NCBI GenBank assembly: GCA_030248195.1 | Contig: JASAND010022070.1 | Coordinates: 1 to 64,000 of the forward strand | Reading direction: 5' to 3' | Length of the DNA: 64,000 nucleotides | Source: Trissonchulus latispiculum | Lineage: Eukaryota; Nematoda; Enoplea; Enoplida; Ironidae | Shown here: one piece after another, positions 9,701 through 24,700 of the stretch | How positions within the stretch are numbered: the stretch's first letter is position 1 | How the letters are laid out: each line of letters begins with the position of its first letter | The notes under the pieces: model-generated | What the model saw: the letters and a program-made list of their open reading frames with translations, nothing else | Database searches by the model: none | What the model was told of the DNA's origin: nothing | Position numbers and translations under genes: made by a program

Positions 9701-12700
9701 ACATCTTAACTTTTGAGATATTCCTTTTTGAAGTTGGGGTGAATCCTTACAACTGACTTGTGTTTAGCGCCTGTGTACAACTGTCAAGATTGAATAAGAT
9801 ATAGTCACACATACCTGACATCTAAATATATTGTTGCTTAGCTAACTGCATTGACAGTCATAGAAATTGCTGGACTACAAAATCAGGATGTTATGAAATA
9901 TCATCAATCGCATCATCCCATACATACCTTGAAGAAACTTGTGTAGCCGACACCAATACTAGTGTGGAGAGCGATAGCGCAAGTTTTTGCAACAACTTGG
10001 ACGGACGCGCTGCACCATGGTGTTTCACAAACTCAAGTTTTAATTACTGCCTTGTACCGTGTCAGAGATCTGCCCGCTATAACGGTGAGACCTTACGTTG
10101 CATGATTGGTCGGTTGGAAACACAATTGGAATTCATACTTTAATAAATCATTTTGCTTTCATTATCTTATTAAACATTACAATTGTTACTTTTTCAGACA
10201 AAAGATGTCCTCCAGGATGGGAACGAGGAGATAGAGCCTGTTACAAGCTTACAAATGACATCAGGTACAAACATGTTTTCGCATTTTAGTACATTCAGCT
10301 TGATGTGATAGATCAAAGGATTAAACCAACCTTTAGTTCACTATGAAGAAACGGCGTGTCCCCAGTTTGTCAATTCCCCAGTTTGTCAACTGCCCAGTAG
10401 TCAACTATAATCCCCATAATTAAGGTTATACTCACTCAACTCACTCTCACTTTTCCTATGTTAAATGCGTGCGTATATATAGCTGAGAGCTTTGTTCCTC
10501 TTCTGTATTGCACCATGCGGATAAGTTAATTATCCGCACGCTGGGAGACTTGTTTCGTTGTATAAGTACTTTACAACACGAAATTGCTTGTATTCAAAGA
10601 TTTACATATGCAGCGTCGCAAAGGAAGCCCTCGTGCGCTTCGCACACTCGTGCCACACACTCGGAATTTCCAGCACGGCGTGCGTATAAATCTCTGAATG
10701 TACTCAGAGCCGTGCTATAAACTATGCTTTTTGCCAGTTAGTCAACACTTTTTCAGTTCATCCCCACTTAGTCAACTCTTTTATAAAAGGCATCCCCAGT
10801 TTGTCAACTCTTTTTCATGCCGTCCCCATTTAGTCAATTTGTTTTCGTATAAATCAGGTTTTCTCAGGGGTTTTTGCTTTACACTGACTAAAGCAAAGTT
10901 TTAACTTTAAAAATTTATTAATTTTGGTTAATTTATTTAAACTGATACATTTTTCTAGTCATCAATAAGATTTGGCATGGAAAGTACCAACTGAGAAAAT
11001 AACTTCAAGTTTTATTATTATATTTATTCTATTTATTATTATTTTAAACTCAGATTAAATTCTTATACTTATCTTATCTTTACAAATATTTTATTTTTAT
11101 TCCGCCGGAGGCGGAATCTTTGTAATGGGTTGAGCCTCTCTACAACTGAAAACGTCAACGTTTAAGAAACTACACATAAACATCTTTAACACATAAATCT
11201 AGCTGAGAAGTTTTTTAAGACAACGGGTGATTGGAATTAAAACTGCTGTTCATAACGGATTTTGTAAAACAAATATTTTTCGGAGGTGCTCTAAAACGTA
11301 TGTTCTACAGTTTTGAACTTTAAATTTGAAAATTATCCTTTCAAATTCCAGAGGGAACAATATTTTATTTAACAGAAACGTTGAATCGTGTCCCCCCCTT
11401 GGATGAACTTAAGTTGAAGTTATGTCATGACATGAATATGCAAATTAACTTGAATAACGCTGACAACATTGTCAGCAGTAGGTTTGGTGGAGACAGGTGA
11501 TGCTCTTAACTTTCTTAAGGAGTGGACCTGGTTTTCTAAGCGTCGGTTGCTTGCCTTCGTTTGCCCTGCCTGATTCCCTGACTTTAGGTATGTCCTTCGG
11601 GATCACGTTTTAACCACGCACAGAGGTGACATTGGCATATGTAAATACTACACGAATGCTTTAATTTCTAATTATTTCAATTGACTTATCACTAAAGTAC
11701 TGTTGAGAGTCTAAACCTGGAGCGGAATTCTGTCCCCTTTTAGGGGCTACTTGTTTAGAGTTTGTACTCAATTGATGCTTTTCAAATCAAATCTTGCAGA
11801 TGATTAAATACATAAATAATATTTCTGTTTAAATTAACTAAGATTATTTGTGAAAGTGAAGCTGTTACCCCCTTATAAAAACTGATTATTTCAAACAAGA
11901 GTAATGACAAAGTGGATATGGCATGAAAAAGACTTGACAAACTGAGGATGTCGTTTGTAAAAGAGTTGACAAAGTGGGATGAACTGAAAAGAGTTGACAA
12001 ACAGGGCACAACCTTAATTATAGGGATTAGAGTTGACAAGCTAGGGAATTGACAAACTGGGGACAAAACCGAAGATACTGCTCAGAAAAACCGGAGTCAT
12101 TCTCAATGGTATTTGGAAAATTTAATCAAACTCTTTGTTACATTTTGTGAAAAGGTTGCTTCGATTGCTCGCCCCATACTCCAAATATTGTTTGCTTGAT
12201 GTAATCTTTTAGACATGATAACCGAAATGACAGTGAGAATATTTGCCAGAATATGCATCCCAATGCACATTTGCCAGCATTTATTGATTGGGAACAAGCC
12301 GAAGACTTCGTTTTTAATTTCGCGTAAGGAATAATTTCCATTGTCTGTATTATTTGTATATTTTATCAAAACTGGATTTTTGTAAGGTCAAGCCTAGCCG
12401 CTGTATTCTGCCGTGTGTAATTGATTCAGCATTAACACTGTTTAAATGATTGTGAGTCAGCGATAAGCCTTAAGGGGGGGTCCAACTTTGACCTATTTCT
12501 GGACCATCTCCGATTTTGCTCATTTTCACTGTTATATTGACGTTAGAGCGGTGTGCTAACTAACTAGCTTTTAAGGTTTAAATCCCAGGATTTCATCTTC
12601 GCTTTTGCCAAATTGTTACATTTCTCGCTAGATAAAAACTTAATTTACTCTAATTCAAAGGCCTAAATAAGTACTTTATTTCCGAGGTACCGCAGTACCG

Positions 12701-15700
12701 CGGAATTATTTCAACTATTTCTGATGTTTTCATTTCAACATTTTTGAAAGGTGATGTTATCTTCATGAATAGACGACTTAAAATTGCACTCTTGTGTATA
12801 GTTCAAGGCTGGACAAATAGCTAATTGACACAAATTTTGGGCGGAAGTATCAGTGAGTCTGGGAGTGTCCATAATGAGAGGTGGCGGGTAAATAGGTAGT
12901 TTTAACGGTCACTAGTTTTAGCGCAATTCGATTTGTCTACCTTGTCTGATTCATTGTCTGGTTTGTTTTGTTATTTTATAAATTGGAGTTTGGTTCTAGT
13001 GTCTGGTTACAGGTTCTAGTGAAAAAATCGTTTGTTAGTTGAATATATTTTTGTTTAGATGTAGTAAACTCGAGTAACTTCTTAGTTTTCGCGCCTTTTA
13101 TTTTGTAACTGGTGTTAGGTTAATTGTACGGTTGGAACTATACATGCGAGCACTCTTCGAGTCGCAACCTTCGAGACTAGAATAAATTAAATTGTTTGTT
13201 TTAAGATAGATTACTCCAAATGTCTGCAGTATTTAAATTAGCGTTTCCTAAAACCAATATTCCCAAGGCTGCTATTACTCGTTTTGAAATTTTGGACATA
13301 GTAAAAATATTTATTTTTAGCGAGACTTTAATCAATAGCTCGTATCTTGTGAAGAATTGAACGAGATAATAATTCAAAATTAACAATAAGTACACAAGAC
13401 GTATGTTGCTTAAAATGTTGTGAATGAGCGAAAGCCACTGTGTACAATATTTTCCTAATGAACCAATCTTGAGTGGTCAGCAGTTATTTTGCAGAATTAT
13501 GTTTTTCTATCCAAAGTAACAAATCCCACTACTTCAGCTTGGACAATTCGTTTTATGGACAACGAATGGTGCAGCGATATGGATACAGAAGCTCAATATA
13601 TCTGGCAGGACAATTTAAAAAAGGGGCGTGGATTGCAGAATGGAAATTATCGGGAATGCCGTGCATATTGAAGTAACAACAGTATTAAACAATTAAATTA
13701 CCCATGGGTGTTTGGTAAATTGTAGAATAATTATTAAACATTTTTAGCTGTATTAAGCTCATAAGTTAGGTCTGCCCATACGCAAAATACCAACCGTACC
13801 TAAGGTGGAATGCAGAGTAGATCTTCTCTATTTAAATTATAATTCGATAAGTACATGGATTTTTATTTTTTTTAGAATAATCTGTCAAGGGAAAATATCT
13901 TATCTGAAAGTCATAGTTCTAACGCTTACCGATTTTACATTACATAACATTACCTTACATTTCCTTACATTACATTTGCATATATTGTAGTTAATTAGTT
14001 CTTGAAGACTCATAGATTTTATTTTGATCCAAATGAACAGATCTGTTCAGACCAGCTCTGGGAATTTATACTTTCTGGTAGCTATCTTGAAGTACTTTCG
14101 TAACACAAATGAAAATAATTTAGTTCTCTATGCATGCTTATGATCTTTATATAATTTTAATTTCCATTCGTTATAACAGGTACTATAAACGGCATTATCT
14201 TGAAGCACGAAGCCAGTTTTACCGTATCAATTTAATGTTGTAAATTTGCAAGCACAGCTTGTTTGTAACTCTTGTCGCTAAGTCTTTATGCCCCAAGTTT
14301 CTCAAAATTTAATTTTACACTTCTACTTCATTCTACATCAAAAAGGACTTTTATCTTGACATGGGCCAGCGTGGCCTGAAAATTAGTTGACGATATTTGG
14401 CCTTTGATGACAGTTGGCAATTGTATGATACGCCTAAATTGGCAATCAGTGAGATGTGAAGTGGCTTTAATAGATCTATTCTCGCCTGTGTATCTAAAAT
14501 AATCCAAAAATATGAGCTTTAAAACTTAAACCTTTTCTGACAATTTGAGGTACTATGGCCAGTGGAAAAGCCGTGATGAATTCCAAGCGCGTTGTATCTT
14601 GATTAATTTCTTCAGTTTGGAGCCAATTTTCGTCGTGTATCCTTGTAGTGAAGGCACCACCGTCGTTTGTCAAATACAGGACAACTTAAAAGATGTTTGC
14701 AAATCTTCAGGTATGATTAATGGTAAAAACTTTAACACGTAAAAATATGTGATTTTTGTCTGCTTTAATCAGTCAACCATGAAAACTGAGGGTTTGGATG
14801 TTTTAGATAATGATTTGGTGTTTAACTTTAACCTAGCTCCGCCAGTTCTTGAAGCGGCTCTTATGGACTTACTAAAGTCAGACAACAGTAAGGACAGACT
14901 TTCAAAACTGTTAGTAATGATTCAAAGGACTCCTATGTCAGCAATTAGCTCATACTTTCAATCAGTCGTAAGTATGCAGCTTACAGTACCGTTTCCGGTA
15001 TGTCTGTATTAAACATATCTCTTAAGTAGCAGTCATCTAACTCGCATGGTAAATGCTCCTTTGTGACAACTTGTGAAAGCTTCATTTTTAAGCATTCCAG
15101 TCTATGACAGTAACTGTGAACTTGCCACGCCTTAGTAAATAGGAGCCTACAACTGTTTATGCAACTGCAGCTTTAATGGACCATTAAATTGGCACCCTTA
15201 GTTTAACCTTGCCTCCGACATCTCTCTATCATACGTATCCATCCAGTATCCATACGTCTTCCAGGGATAAGCTACGTTTCGGAACATATCCCCTTAAGAG
15301 CTTACCGCGTTCTCAATTTGCTGTATTTCCCGACTCATGCGTAAAATGTACGAAGCAGAATCCGGGAGCTGGCTTTCCATTTACCAAATATGCCTCCTAC
15401 AAACATAAGTTTGGTTATATCTCGTGATACTTATACCGTTATATCTAAGTTATGCCGCTACTCCAACTGTATGAAATAAAGCAAACGAGAGTCCAGAAAT
15501 ATTAATTGCTTCGAAGCAAGTTTCCGCAAATAGACTTAGGAAGCTAAAAATCTCTTTTGGAAGATTTGATCATATTTCAATCTAATTTGTAGCAGCTGTA
15601 AACAATATGTCTATAAAGAAAGCTCAATCAGATAAAGTAACATTTGATTTGCTAGCAGGTCGTATAATTTTAATATTAACAGAAGTCTACCACAATATGT

Positions 15701-18700
15701 TCTGTCTGTCGTATAAAGTAAAGACATATTTGACCTAGATAGAAGTGTTGGTTGTCTGCATTTTCAATTATTATCACTTTAGACTAACTTCATGATATTT
15801 GCTCAAAATAACCAAGAGGACTGGCTTTCGAAGAAAACATTATGGACCTTAGCCACCAAGATAATCAACGATATTTTAATGAACTCCCCAGATGAACCAC
15901 TGAATGAAGGATTCAGGGGAGATAATGTTGACAGCTTTATCTCAGACTGCAAGTTTATGGCCAATACATGTGACAGGTTAGCGCAAAGCCAAACCAGTTT
16001 TCCAGATTGACGTTTTAATAAAGCAAGGGGAAGAATTCAGCCTTAGTTGTCCTGAGTTATGAGACGTAGGAATAATTAATTAAACGTGTTTTGTTCTAAA
16101 GGGATTGAGTAGGCTGACTAAATCGCCAGTCGTCGTTAGAAATCACTCTAAAAATTTGGAGGGCAGAAAAGTCAATGCTAGGAATTGCTTTCATATGTAA
16201 TTGTTGCAGCTACACAGTAACAGTACTAATTAACGTATTTTGTTCAGGCACGACCTAACATATTTTCAAGATCCAAATTTTGGTGACTGTATCACAGTAC
16301 GAGCACGACGAACACAAATTATGCTTCCCGGTGAAAAAAATGGTAGGTTTTAGGAAAATTACGAACGAAAAGCTTTAAAAACGAACGCGTTCTTTTTAGG
16401 TCTTGGCGTAAAGTTATACTGAGATGACTATTCAGCCGTTAGCGATAACATGCAGCAACTGTCCTAAAGTGAAAGCGTGATCAAAATTGCTTGTGTGAAA
16501 AACAGCTTTCTGGACAGATTTCCATTGTAGTTAAAGGCAGCAAGCACCGGAAGGCTAAGTTTCCGTTTTATCTTCTTTGATTTTTCCACTTGTGATCTGA
16601 TACTATTTTAGGTTTCCAAGTTGTGCTCAGATCGCCAGAGAAAGTGAATTTGTTTAGCGGATCATTTAATGCAATATTGAATGCAGTGGTTCATCATAAA
16701 ACAAGAAGACCATTTCCACTGACAGAAGGGCTCCCTCTTCCAAAAGGTTATGCTACCTGTCTGCAGGTGTCACTGGTATGTTTTGTTATTCTATCTGTAG
16801 CACAACCGCATACAGCTAACAGTGTGTCATTAATAGGTACGCTGGCTGTTATTCTGAACAGTAATGGTATATTCGCGCAACAGAAATTTTTTAGTCAGAC
16901 CAGCAGCAACAATACCGAATACCTGTAATTTGAACACCTTTGACATTTTTCGATTGAGCACATAAACTCATTGCGAGGAAGTAAGCACTGTTGTGTAAAG
17001 TGTGGTTGCTGAGAAAAGTTGCTAGGTAAGTACTCAAATGAGTGACGCTTTCAGTGCAGATCACGTATAAGAATAAATGATTGTTATCATCGAAACTGTA
17101 TTGTTAATATTAAAAAATCAGTGAACTGCAGGTGAGACAATCTCTAATGTCATGTAATTCGTTTGGGTTGCTGGTTAACGAATTCAATATTGACTTGGTA
17201 GTTGGTAATGAGCAGCTAACGTTTACAAAACAGGGAGCTGGTTTTACATTCTGCATTGGTAAAGTGGCAAATATTGTATTACATTGTATTACATTGTTTA
17301 CAATTACAATACTATGTATTGCATTTGTGGCAAATTTCCGCTACAGCAATTGCTATGCATTAGTGTAAAATTTAGTTTTTCGGAACAGACATATATATAT
17401 ATATATATATATATATAACAACCGTGAATCTGATATGATCCTTATTGAAAGCTCTATGTTACATGTAATACAGAAAACTGAGATAAGGAAGGGTAAACCG
17501 TATGGAGTCTGTGCCAACAACTTCCACTCTGAAACTGATCATATTGGAAACGAAACCAGCTACAACCTACAGGTGAATAAACAAAGTTTCGAGTAGCAGC
17601 GTTGAATTTTTCATTTTATGCTAAGGTCCAGTGTTAAGATTTTTTCAGCCATGTTATATTGCCTTTGTAACAGGTAACAACTTAGAAATTGCAAGCTACG
17701 TCTGTTAACGTTGTTAAGCAATTTCAACTCAACGTTGATGCCAACAAATATTAAATAATTACGCCCAAGTGTAGTCTAGATAACAAATAATCTGCATTCG
17801 CGCAGACTTTGCGAAGTTAGTTGTACTGTTTTTAAATGAACTGTAAGCAGATAATGCAATAGCGTTATAGGTCAAACGGTATAGCCACATATAGTGTCTG
17901 TTTAAACTTAGGTAGTAGCGGAGACGCAACTACCCACGCTTCTTTCTTAACACTTTCCTTTTCACTTCCTTTTACTAAAAATATTTAAAAGTTAAATTGC
18001 ATATTGCCGAAGTGTTCGGCTGATGTAATATTTTCTAGGCAGAGTTGGGTGATGTTTTGACATAGAGCGGCTGTGTTTTTTGTTTGGTAACTTTCCTCCC
18101 CCAACTACTGTATTCACCCCTTCCCCCTTTTATGATATTCCCCTACCCGGTTTCTTATTTTGATCCTGTTTATACTGTGTGATTTTTCCATTTTGCCTTG
18201 TGATTTAATGTTGCGCCCCTTTTATTGTTCCTCGCCTATTCACTCACATTGTAGGGTAGCCCGCCTTGTGTTTGTTTCCCCCCACTTGGGTAGCCTGAGT
18301 GGTTTGTATTGTGATTTTCTGCCCTTTATTTGTAACAATTAAACTGCGCCGTTGCCTTCGATTTATTTACTTAAATTTTAACTACTTTTCATCAACCAGA
18401 TTTGAGCTCTTGGATACCAAGATAGGATTCTGGGACTAGCCCGGAATTTATTGGTGAACTGAGCCAAATTTGTGTCCCCCCAGTTCTGTCTGGCGCCCCG
18501 TTTGTGACCCCCGAAATTATCTAGTTCCCTCCCCCTTGGCGAAGTATGTCAGTGTGTTTTGAGCCACCTGGACTAAAGATCTCCACTCGCAGTTTGCAGG
18601 CCAGCGTTCATTGTGCCAGTAGTAGCGTTGAGCCCGGTGGTTTAAGTCCCAGACTCAACCCATTACATCTGTGTGGATCCGGAATTTCAATATATGCTCC

Positions 18701-21700
18701 AGCAAGCACTATTTTCGTCTAGAGAGTTTTAGAAACTGTAAAGATAAGAGAAAGAGACTAGATGTGACGGCGAACTCTCTTCCACATTCAATCCCTTGTT
18801 GTATCACCCCATGTAAATCCCTTGTTTTGGCAACAGTCTGTTACGTTAAGACCAGCAACTGTACCCTTGAAGACGTTAGCGGCCGCAACAATTGGTGTGT
18901 CATCCGCTAATTTCATTGCGCTATTGGTGTGTACAGCCTCATCTTTTTTCCTGGTTGCTTCATTTACCCCAGTACTTGTAGTCGTTGTCCAGTGATTTTA
19001 TTCTCGTTTTTTTCGCTGAGATCGTCGTCCATGATTTTTCCCGGCACAGTGACGTGCGTTCTTTTCTGCCGCTTCAGTGTTGTCCCCGCGTTGTTGCAGT
19101 TCCTCGTTTTTTTCATAGTTGTGTTCCATGAGTTTACTATGAATTGTCTTTCTGCGGTAACGAAGCTATGTTCGTGTCTTTGTCTTTTTGTGTCTTCCTC
19201 TATTTATTTAATTTTTTGCGCTTTTGAAACTAGGTTTTGCTAATTGCGGTGTCACTTTTAAAAAACTTTGTTTGTGACAGTTATTTGTTTTTGTTCGTCT
19301 GGCTAGGGTACACTTTATTTCCTTGCTCAATTTATTAACGGGTTTCGCGTGTTATTTCTAACCTGCATAGGTGTTGGTCATAGGTGTAAGGTGGGATGGG
19401 GGTTTTCCCCCACCCCTAGGCTGTCTAATGATAAAATTACTTCTTGATTGAATGTTTTTGTAACTAGAAACGGCTGAAAATGCTACTGTTGGGCACAGGT
19501 GTAAGGTGAGGGGGAGTTTGGGAGGAGGGGTAGTCCCCTCTAGCCTGTCTGATGATAAAATTACTTCATGGTTGATTGTGCTTTAACTTCTGAAACTGCA
19601 ATTTTTAGCATGAAAATGAAACGCTTTGGAGGACGGCTTTTAAGATTATACATGTGCTTTGGGATGGGGGTTTCACTCCCCTCAGGTCTGGATTTCACCC
19701 TCACCCCCCAAAATCCGGATTTTTAGAAAAACCTGGAAAAATCCGGCCTCCCGGTCTCCGGCTCACCCCCTCAAAACTTCCCCTCCTGCACACTTCTGGT
19801 TAAGATCTTATTTGAATATCGGTGGTGTGCAATGTCGGAGAACCTGAGAACAATGAGACCTGACCAACTAAACTTGAGAAAAGGTTACAACGATGCTACT
19901 TATAATTCGAATGCAAGCTCAAGTATTGACAACTATCTAAAATACAAAACTAAGTTTGAATATTACTGAACAGGTTTTATACAAAATTATAGCAAGCACC
20001 AAAATAAATTCGAACCTAGAAACTCCAAATAGGAGTTCCCCGAACTTACAGAGTGCAACCTTGCACAAACAACTTCCAACCACAACTGACGGTAACCCAA
20101 CTTAACATGCCGAACATTTGCTCAGTAACCTAAACTTCTGCACATCAGTGAAAGAAAATCATTGATCGTTTGTTAGAATTTATCATTAAAATCACTGTAG
20201 GCTTAAAATCGCGTGTATATTTTCCCTGTCGGTGCTAACTTCGCACCATGTAAAGGCACTGATTATAATGTAAAGCATAATTCGCACCATGTAAAGGCAC
20301 GCTATATAATCAAATATAACTGGAAACTTCTTATAAAATCCTCTGAAATTGTTATCAACGAAACCTGGACAATTAGATCTGCTCCATTCAACTTTAATAT
20401 GTGATCAAGATCAAGTGTATCTGAGTTTCCTTAGGATGGTAAATTGATGGTAAATTGTTTCTTATGGTGGTGATTCCTTTTGGGCACATATTGTTATTTG
20501 GCGGTGTAAATCAAGATAAAATTTGACGAAACTTTCCGAAATAAGTTCTTTTAGCGTTCTAACACCCTCCCCGCAATCCCTATTCAAAAATTCGAGATTT
20601 CCGGTCAGAGTGGGTTTTCCAAATTTCTGAACGTTTGGCAGCAGCTATACAGTTATGACTATATTCATTCGAAAGATCTCATTGAGCTTCACATTTTTGA
20701 TTTTGATATAAAAATGGCTTCTTATCTCCAAGTAATGAATGAGTAATAATGGTGCAAACATTATGTGACCAAAGGGAATCACCACCCGTTGAGTGTCGCT
20801 ATAGCCACAAAGACATTGCCGCCTTTGTAATTTATGGCCTTGTCTGGACAAAATTCAGAAGTGTGTTGGGTCAAAGGTCAAACTGAACTGTTTTGATGTC
20901 ATTTCTGAAACCTTACGTACTACGTTTACGTTTTATTTCGAAGTTTGTAACTATAATTTTGCACAACAGTTTTTATGTTATGGCCGGGCAACCCAGGCCG
21001 TTATGAGAAAGATTCAGGCGGAAGGATTGCGTCCAGTTTATCAGGAAGATCACGTGTTCCAACGTTGGGTTAAATGTCTGTCGGCAATTCCCATGCTTCC
21101 TGATTTCCTCATTCAACCCATTTGGCAAGAATACTGCCCTTGCCTAATACTCCTGAGCTTGACCCTTTGAACCAAGCAAAGTTGGATCGTTTCATTTTGT
21201 ACTGGAAAAATCAATGGTTAAATCTCGAACTCCAAGGATGGACCCACTAGTTGATAATGATGGCCCCATGACCACGAATCACGCAGAAGGGTGGCATAAT
21301 TCCCTCAATTCCAGTTTTGGTAGAACCCACCCTTCCCTCTTCTGGTTCTTGCATTTTTAGAGAAAATGCAAGTGATGACCTTAACCAGAATTGTTCAGCT
21401 ACATGATGGTAAACCTGTTAAGTCGCAGAATGCTGCCTATCGGAATCTCCACAACCGCATTATGACTGCAAAGCAAAATTTTGCTCAACTTCTTCAAGCA
21501 AATCTTTTGCCTGAAGAAGTTATTTATAATTGCATTATGTATTTGCTGCAAATGAGTAATTTGATCGAGGTTTGAACAATTTTTGTAAAATTTGAACTGA
21601 ATATATGTAGTTGAAAAACTTGTAAATTACTGTAACTGAATGCTGATTTTGTACTTCGTTTTGCATGCTACGCTATACTTCAAAACTTTTCAGTAAATTT

Positions 21701-24700
21701 GCAAGTAACAACAGTAAAATTTCAATCTCAGTCTGTTGCATAGAATATACTAAGGGTTACGGTAGGTCCTTTAAGACAGGCCTTTGTTCTGTGAAGTGTT
21801 GTTACAAAGGTCAACCTGCCGTTAGTCTATTGCGTGGCTGTAGCGGCACCCAATCATCACCACCTTAAGATGCTAAACATTATGTATATTTAAAGGATGG
21901 ATGATTATGCTGTCACTCTGTCTCTGACTTAACCGTCCGTTCTCAAAACGAAATGGCAGACACTGAAACTAGGTTAAACTGCGCAGGTTTTTTTGAATCA
22001 GTATTGTTTACTAATTAATGATGTAGTTGTAGATTTGTTATGAATCATGTTATCAACACAACTTGCACAAACGTTGCGGTTGTTACGATCCACGAATTGA
22101 ATCACCACATCATTACAAAACGCCTTGCCTCTCGGAAATCACTACAAGTAGGTGTTTGTAGAATACATTGTTTAACCGTTTCCAGAAAATGTTTAGATAG
22201 AATAAAAAAATAGCTATGCTTGAGATGCATTAGCTTTGAGCTGCAGATGTTAAAAATGTCTGCAGAACGTACTCTACAACCTGAAACGCTGTTTCTACCA
22301 GATGAAGAATGGCCATCACATTTCGCACACTCAAACTTTCCTTATCAATATTGGTTTGACCTAAATCCGAAATCTGGATTGCAGCAATTTTCACATCTAC
22401 CCAAAATTATTTAATTAACTTAATTGCACCTTGTAAAATCAATCATAGCAAAATGTCCTCATTCTGATTGTGGTAGTCAACATTCAGCAGAGCCAAGTCT
22501 CAGTTTTAGTTAATTTAGGTATAATCCAATCTTCGCTTCATAAGAGAATATAAGCGGTATATTAAACAATATTTTCTTTCTCATGCCACACCAGCAGTTC
22601 TGTTATGCGCATTTCTCTGTCTGGTGGGAGTGCTTAGCAAAAGGTGTTTTAGTAACCTATGGACTTCCTTTTTATTTGTCCTTAATAAATATTGTTACTT
22701 TCATAACCTAGTGATATGCTTACAACAGTTCAAACATTCTGTCAAAAGTGGGACCATAAAGCTTGATTGCAGATGCCCAATTCCCTGCCGGTAAATTTAA
22801 CTTAAATGTCATTAAATACTAAAACTACTGAGGTATAGTGAATTCATCTAGTCGTTACGGCACTTACATAGTTATTGAATCTGTACATGATAGTTGTTAA
22901 ATTGGTTGATTTCATACTCTTAGTTATTGTCTTTCTTACAGATACAGAGCGTTAAGCTTGAGATATTGTGTGTTACATTGGTAAAACGTTTGGCCTGTAC
23001 TATAATGCGGCATAATTAAGAGCTTAAGAACTGTTGGTAGTTTGTTGTTATAGTAGGTCAAGTACAGTTTAAGTAAAGCTGTTTAAGTTTAAGCAAGACC
23101 TAGGTTTTAAACTTAAAAATTTAAACAAATGGGATTTTCTCCTTGTACACATATGTGACCAACTCTACGAAATATTCACCACCTCCTATAAGATTTCAAA
23201 CCTCGTATAAGTGTCACGAAACGTATAGCAGACAGTAACAGCATGGTTTACAGGCTCAGGTGTTTAATAATGGCTATGTCCGCTTTATTTCCACAGCGAG
23301 TGCAGAAGTTGTCTGGAAAGTTGAAAAAATACTTGAAAGTTGTCACCCAATGTCTCTAAGGTTGCAAAATTGAAAATCGAAATTAACTTGAAACATTGAA
23401 AACTTTCTAGGAATATTTGAAAAATGTCTCGAAGCATGTTTTTGTTTTTGCATGCTTGCGTGCAAACCTGTTTTTGCAAAATTTATACAAATTCGTAAAA
23501 TATCTCAAAAGATTTTCAAAAAGTCGCGAAAGTGGAAATTTATTTTGAGACAAATCCTAACTTTCGGAAACCTTCAGCACTCGCTGTGGAGTTAAAGCTG
23601 ACATACCCATAATACCAAAGTGCTAAACAACTAAAAATGACAACTGAAACAATATCTTCTCCGTTTAAGAAGGAGATGACAACTCAAAGACTTTTACTAT
23701 AGCAAAATGACGAAATGCAAAAGTAAAATGACTGTAATTATATGATTATATTATATATTATATATTATATATTATACCATATATTATTAATGACTGTATT
23801 AATGAATGGGTTAAAGAAACAGCTACAAGAGTAACCTTCAATAATTAGAATTCTGCTCCGCTTGAACTATTGATTTCCGAATAATCCTAGTCTAATTTTT
23901 ATTTGAGTCCATAGATGTTGCATACTGTTTTCCTTTTTGTTGCAGACGTGGACTAAAGAAAAGTAAGTAGTTAGTAAGTAAGTAAAAAAAGTGTAAAGGT
24001 GCACAAAATCAAATGGCCCCCCCATAGCTGATTCAAGACAAGTAATTGATTAGTCTTCTTAGTTTCGTGTAAAATTGTTCAGATTTAGCCCCCGGTTTTG
24101 TTTCCAAATTTAGCCAAACTGAATCACATAGAGTTACTTTGACATAACTTCTTCTTCTTGGTGCTTTTCCGTCACAGTCTACACTATGTTTGATTGGTAA
24201 CGTCGAGAGAAAAAGTTGTAAGCTCATGAAAACTATAGCGCATCTCTATAGTCACACTACAGCATATCGAAAATTTACAAGAAGAGAAACATGAAAGTTG
24301 GAAGAAAGGTGAACATTGTTTTGGGTATTCACGTCTTGGACTTTGGGATTTTAATGAAAATTTCCAAGAAGAAGCACAATTTCCACCCTCGATGGTAGGA
24401 GGTATAGAAATACTATTGTTGATGTAGCAACCACAGTCATGTCAACTCATATTTACTAATTCTACATGTATACTAGAAGGAAAGACGTTGCCCATTCTAC
24501 CGGTAGCAGTCACCGCAGAGTAGCTTTAAAACGTCGCTGACGCTCGCAACAGACAGACATTGAACCAACAGACTAGTTGTGTTTCCGAGCTTTAACACAT
24601 AAAGATAGCGAGCAAATTTGTTTGAAGTGATTGGCCTAATTTGTGAGGGGGGGGGGAGGCGTTTATCATGCTGATAATGTCGCAACGCTTGTCACACTCT

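Noticed and set aside
10358..10845. CRISPR-like array of CAGTTTGTCAACT repeats
   Set aside because: Spacing is irregular, repeats are imperfect and mirrored in the other arm; it is transposon end structure in an animal genome.
14773..14806. Earlier acceptor for the exon ending at 14967
   Set aside because: It would put the preceding lectin exon out of phase and create a stop; the acceptor at 14805-14806 fits.
17132..17368. ORF inside the channel gene as an exon
   Set aside because: The exons at 16612-16775 and 17474-17572 join directly in phase and in family order, leaving no room for it.
18929..19243. 104-residue Phe/Ser-rich ORF in the large intron
   Set aside because: Arises from a T-rich stretch; no signal of coding or splice context.
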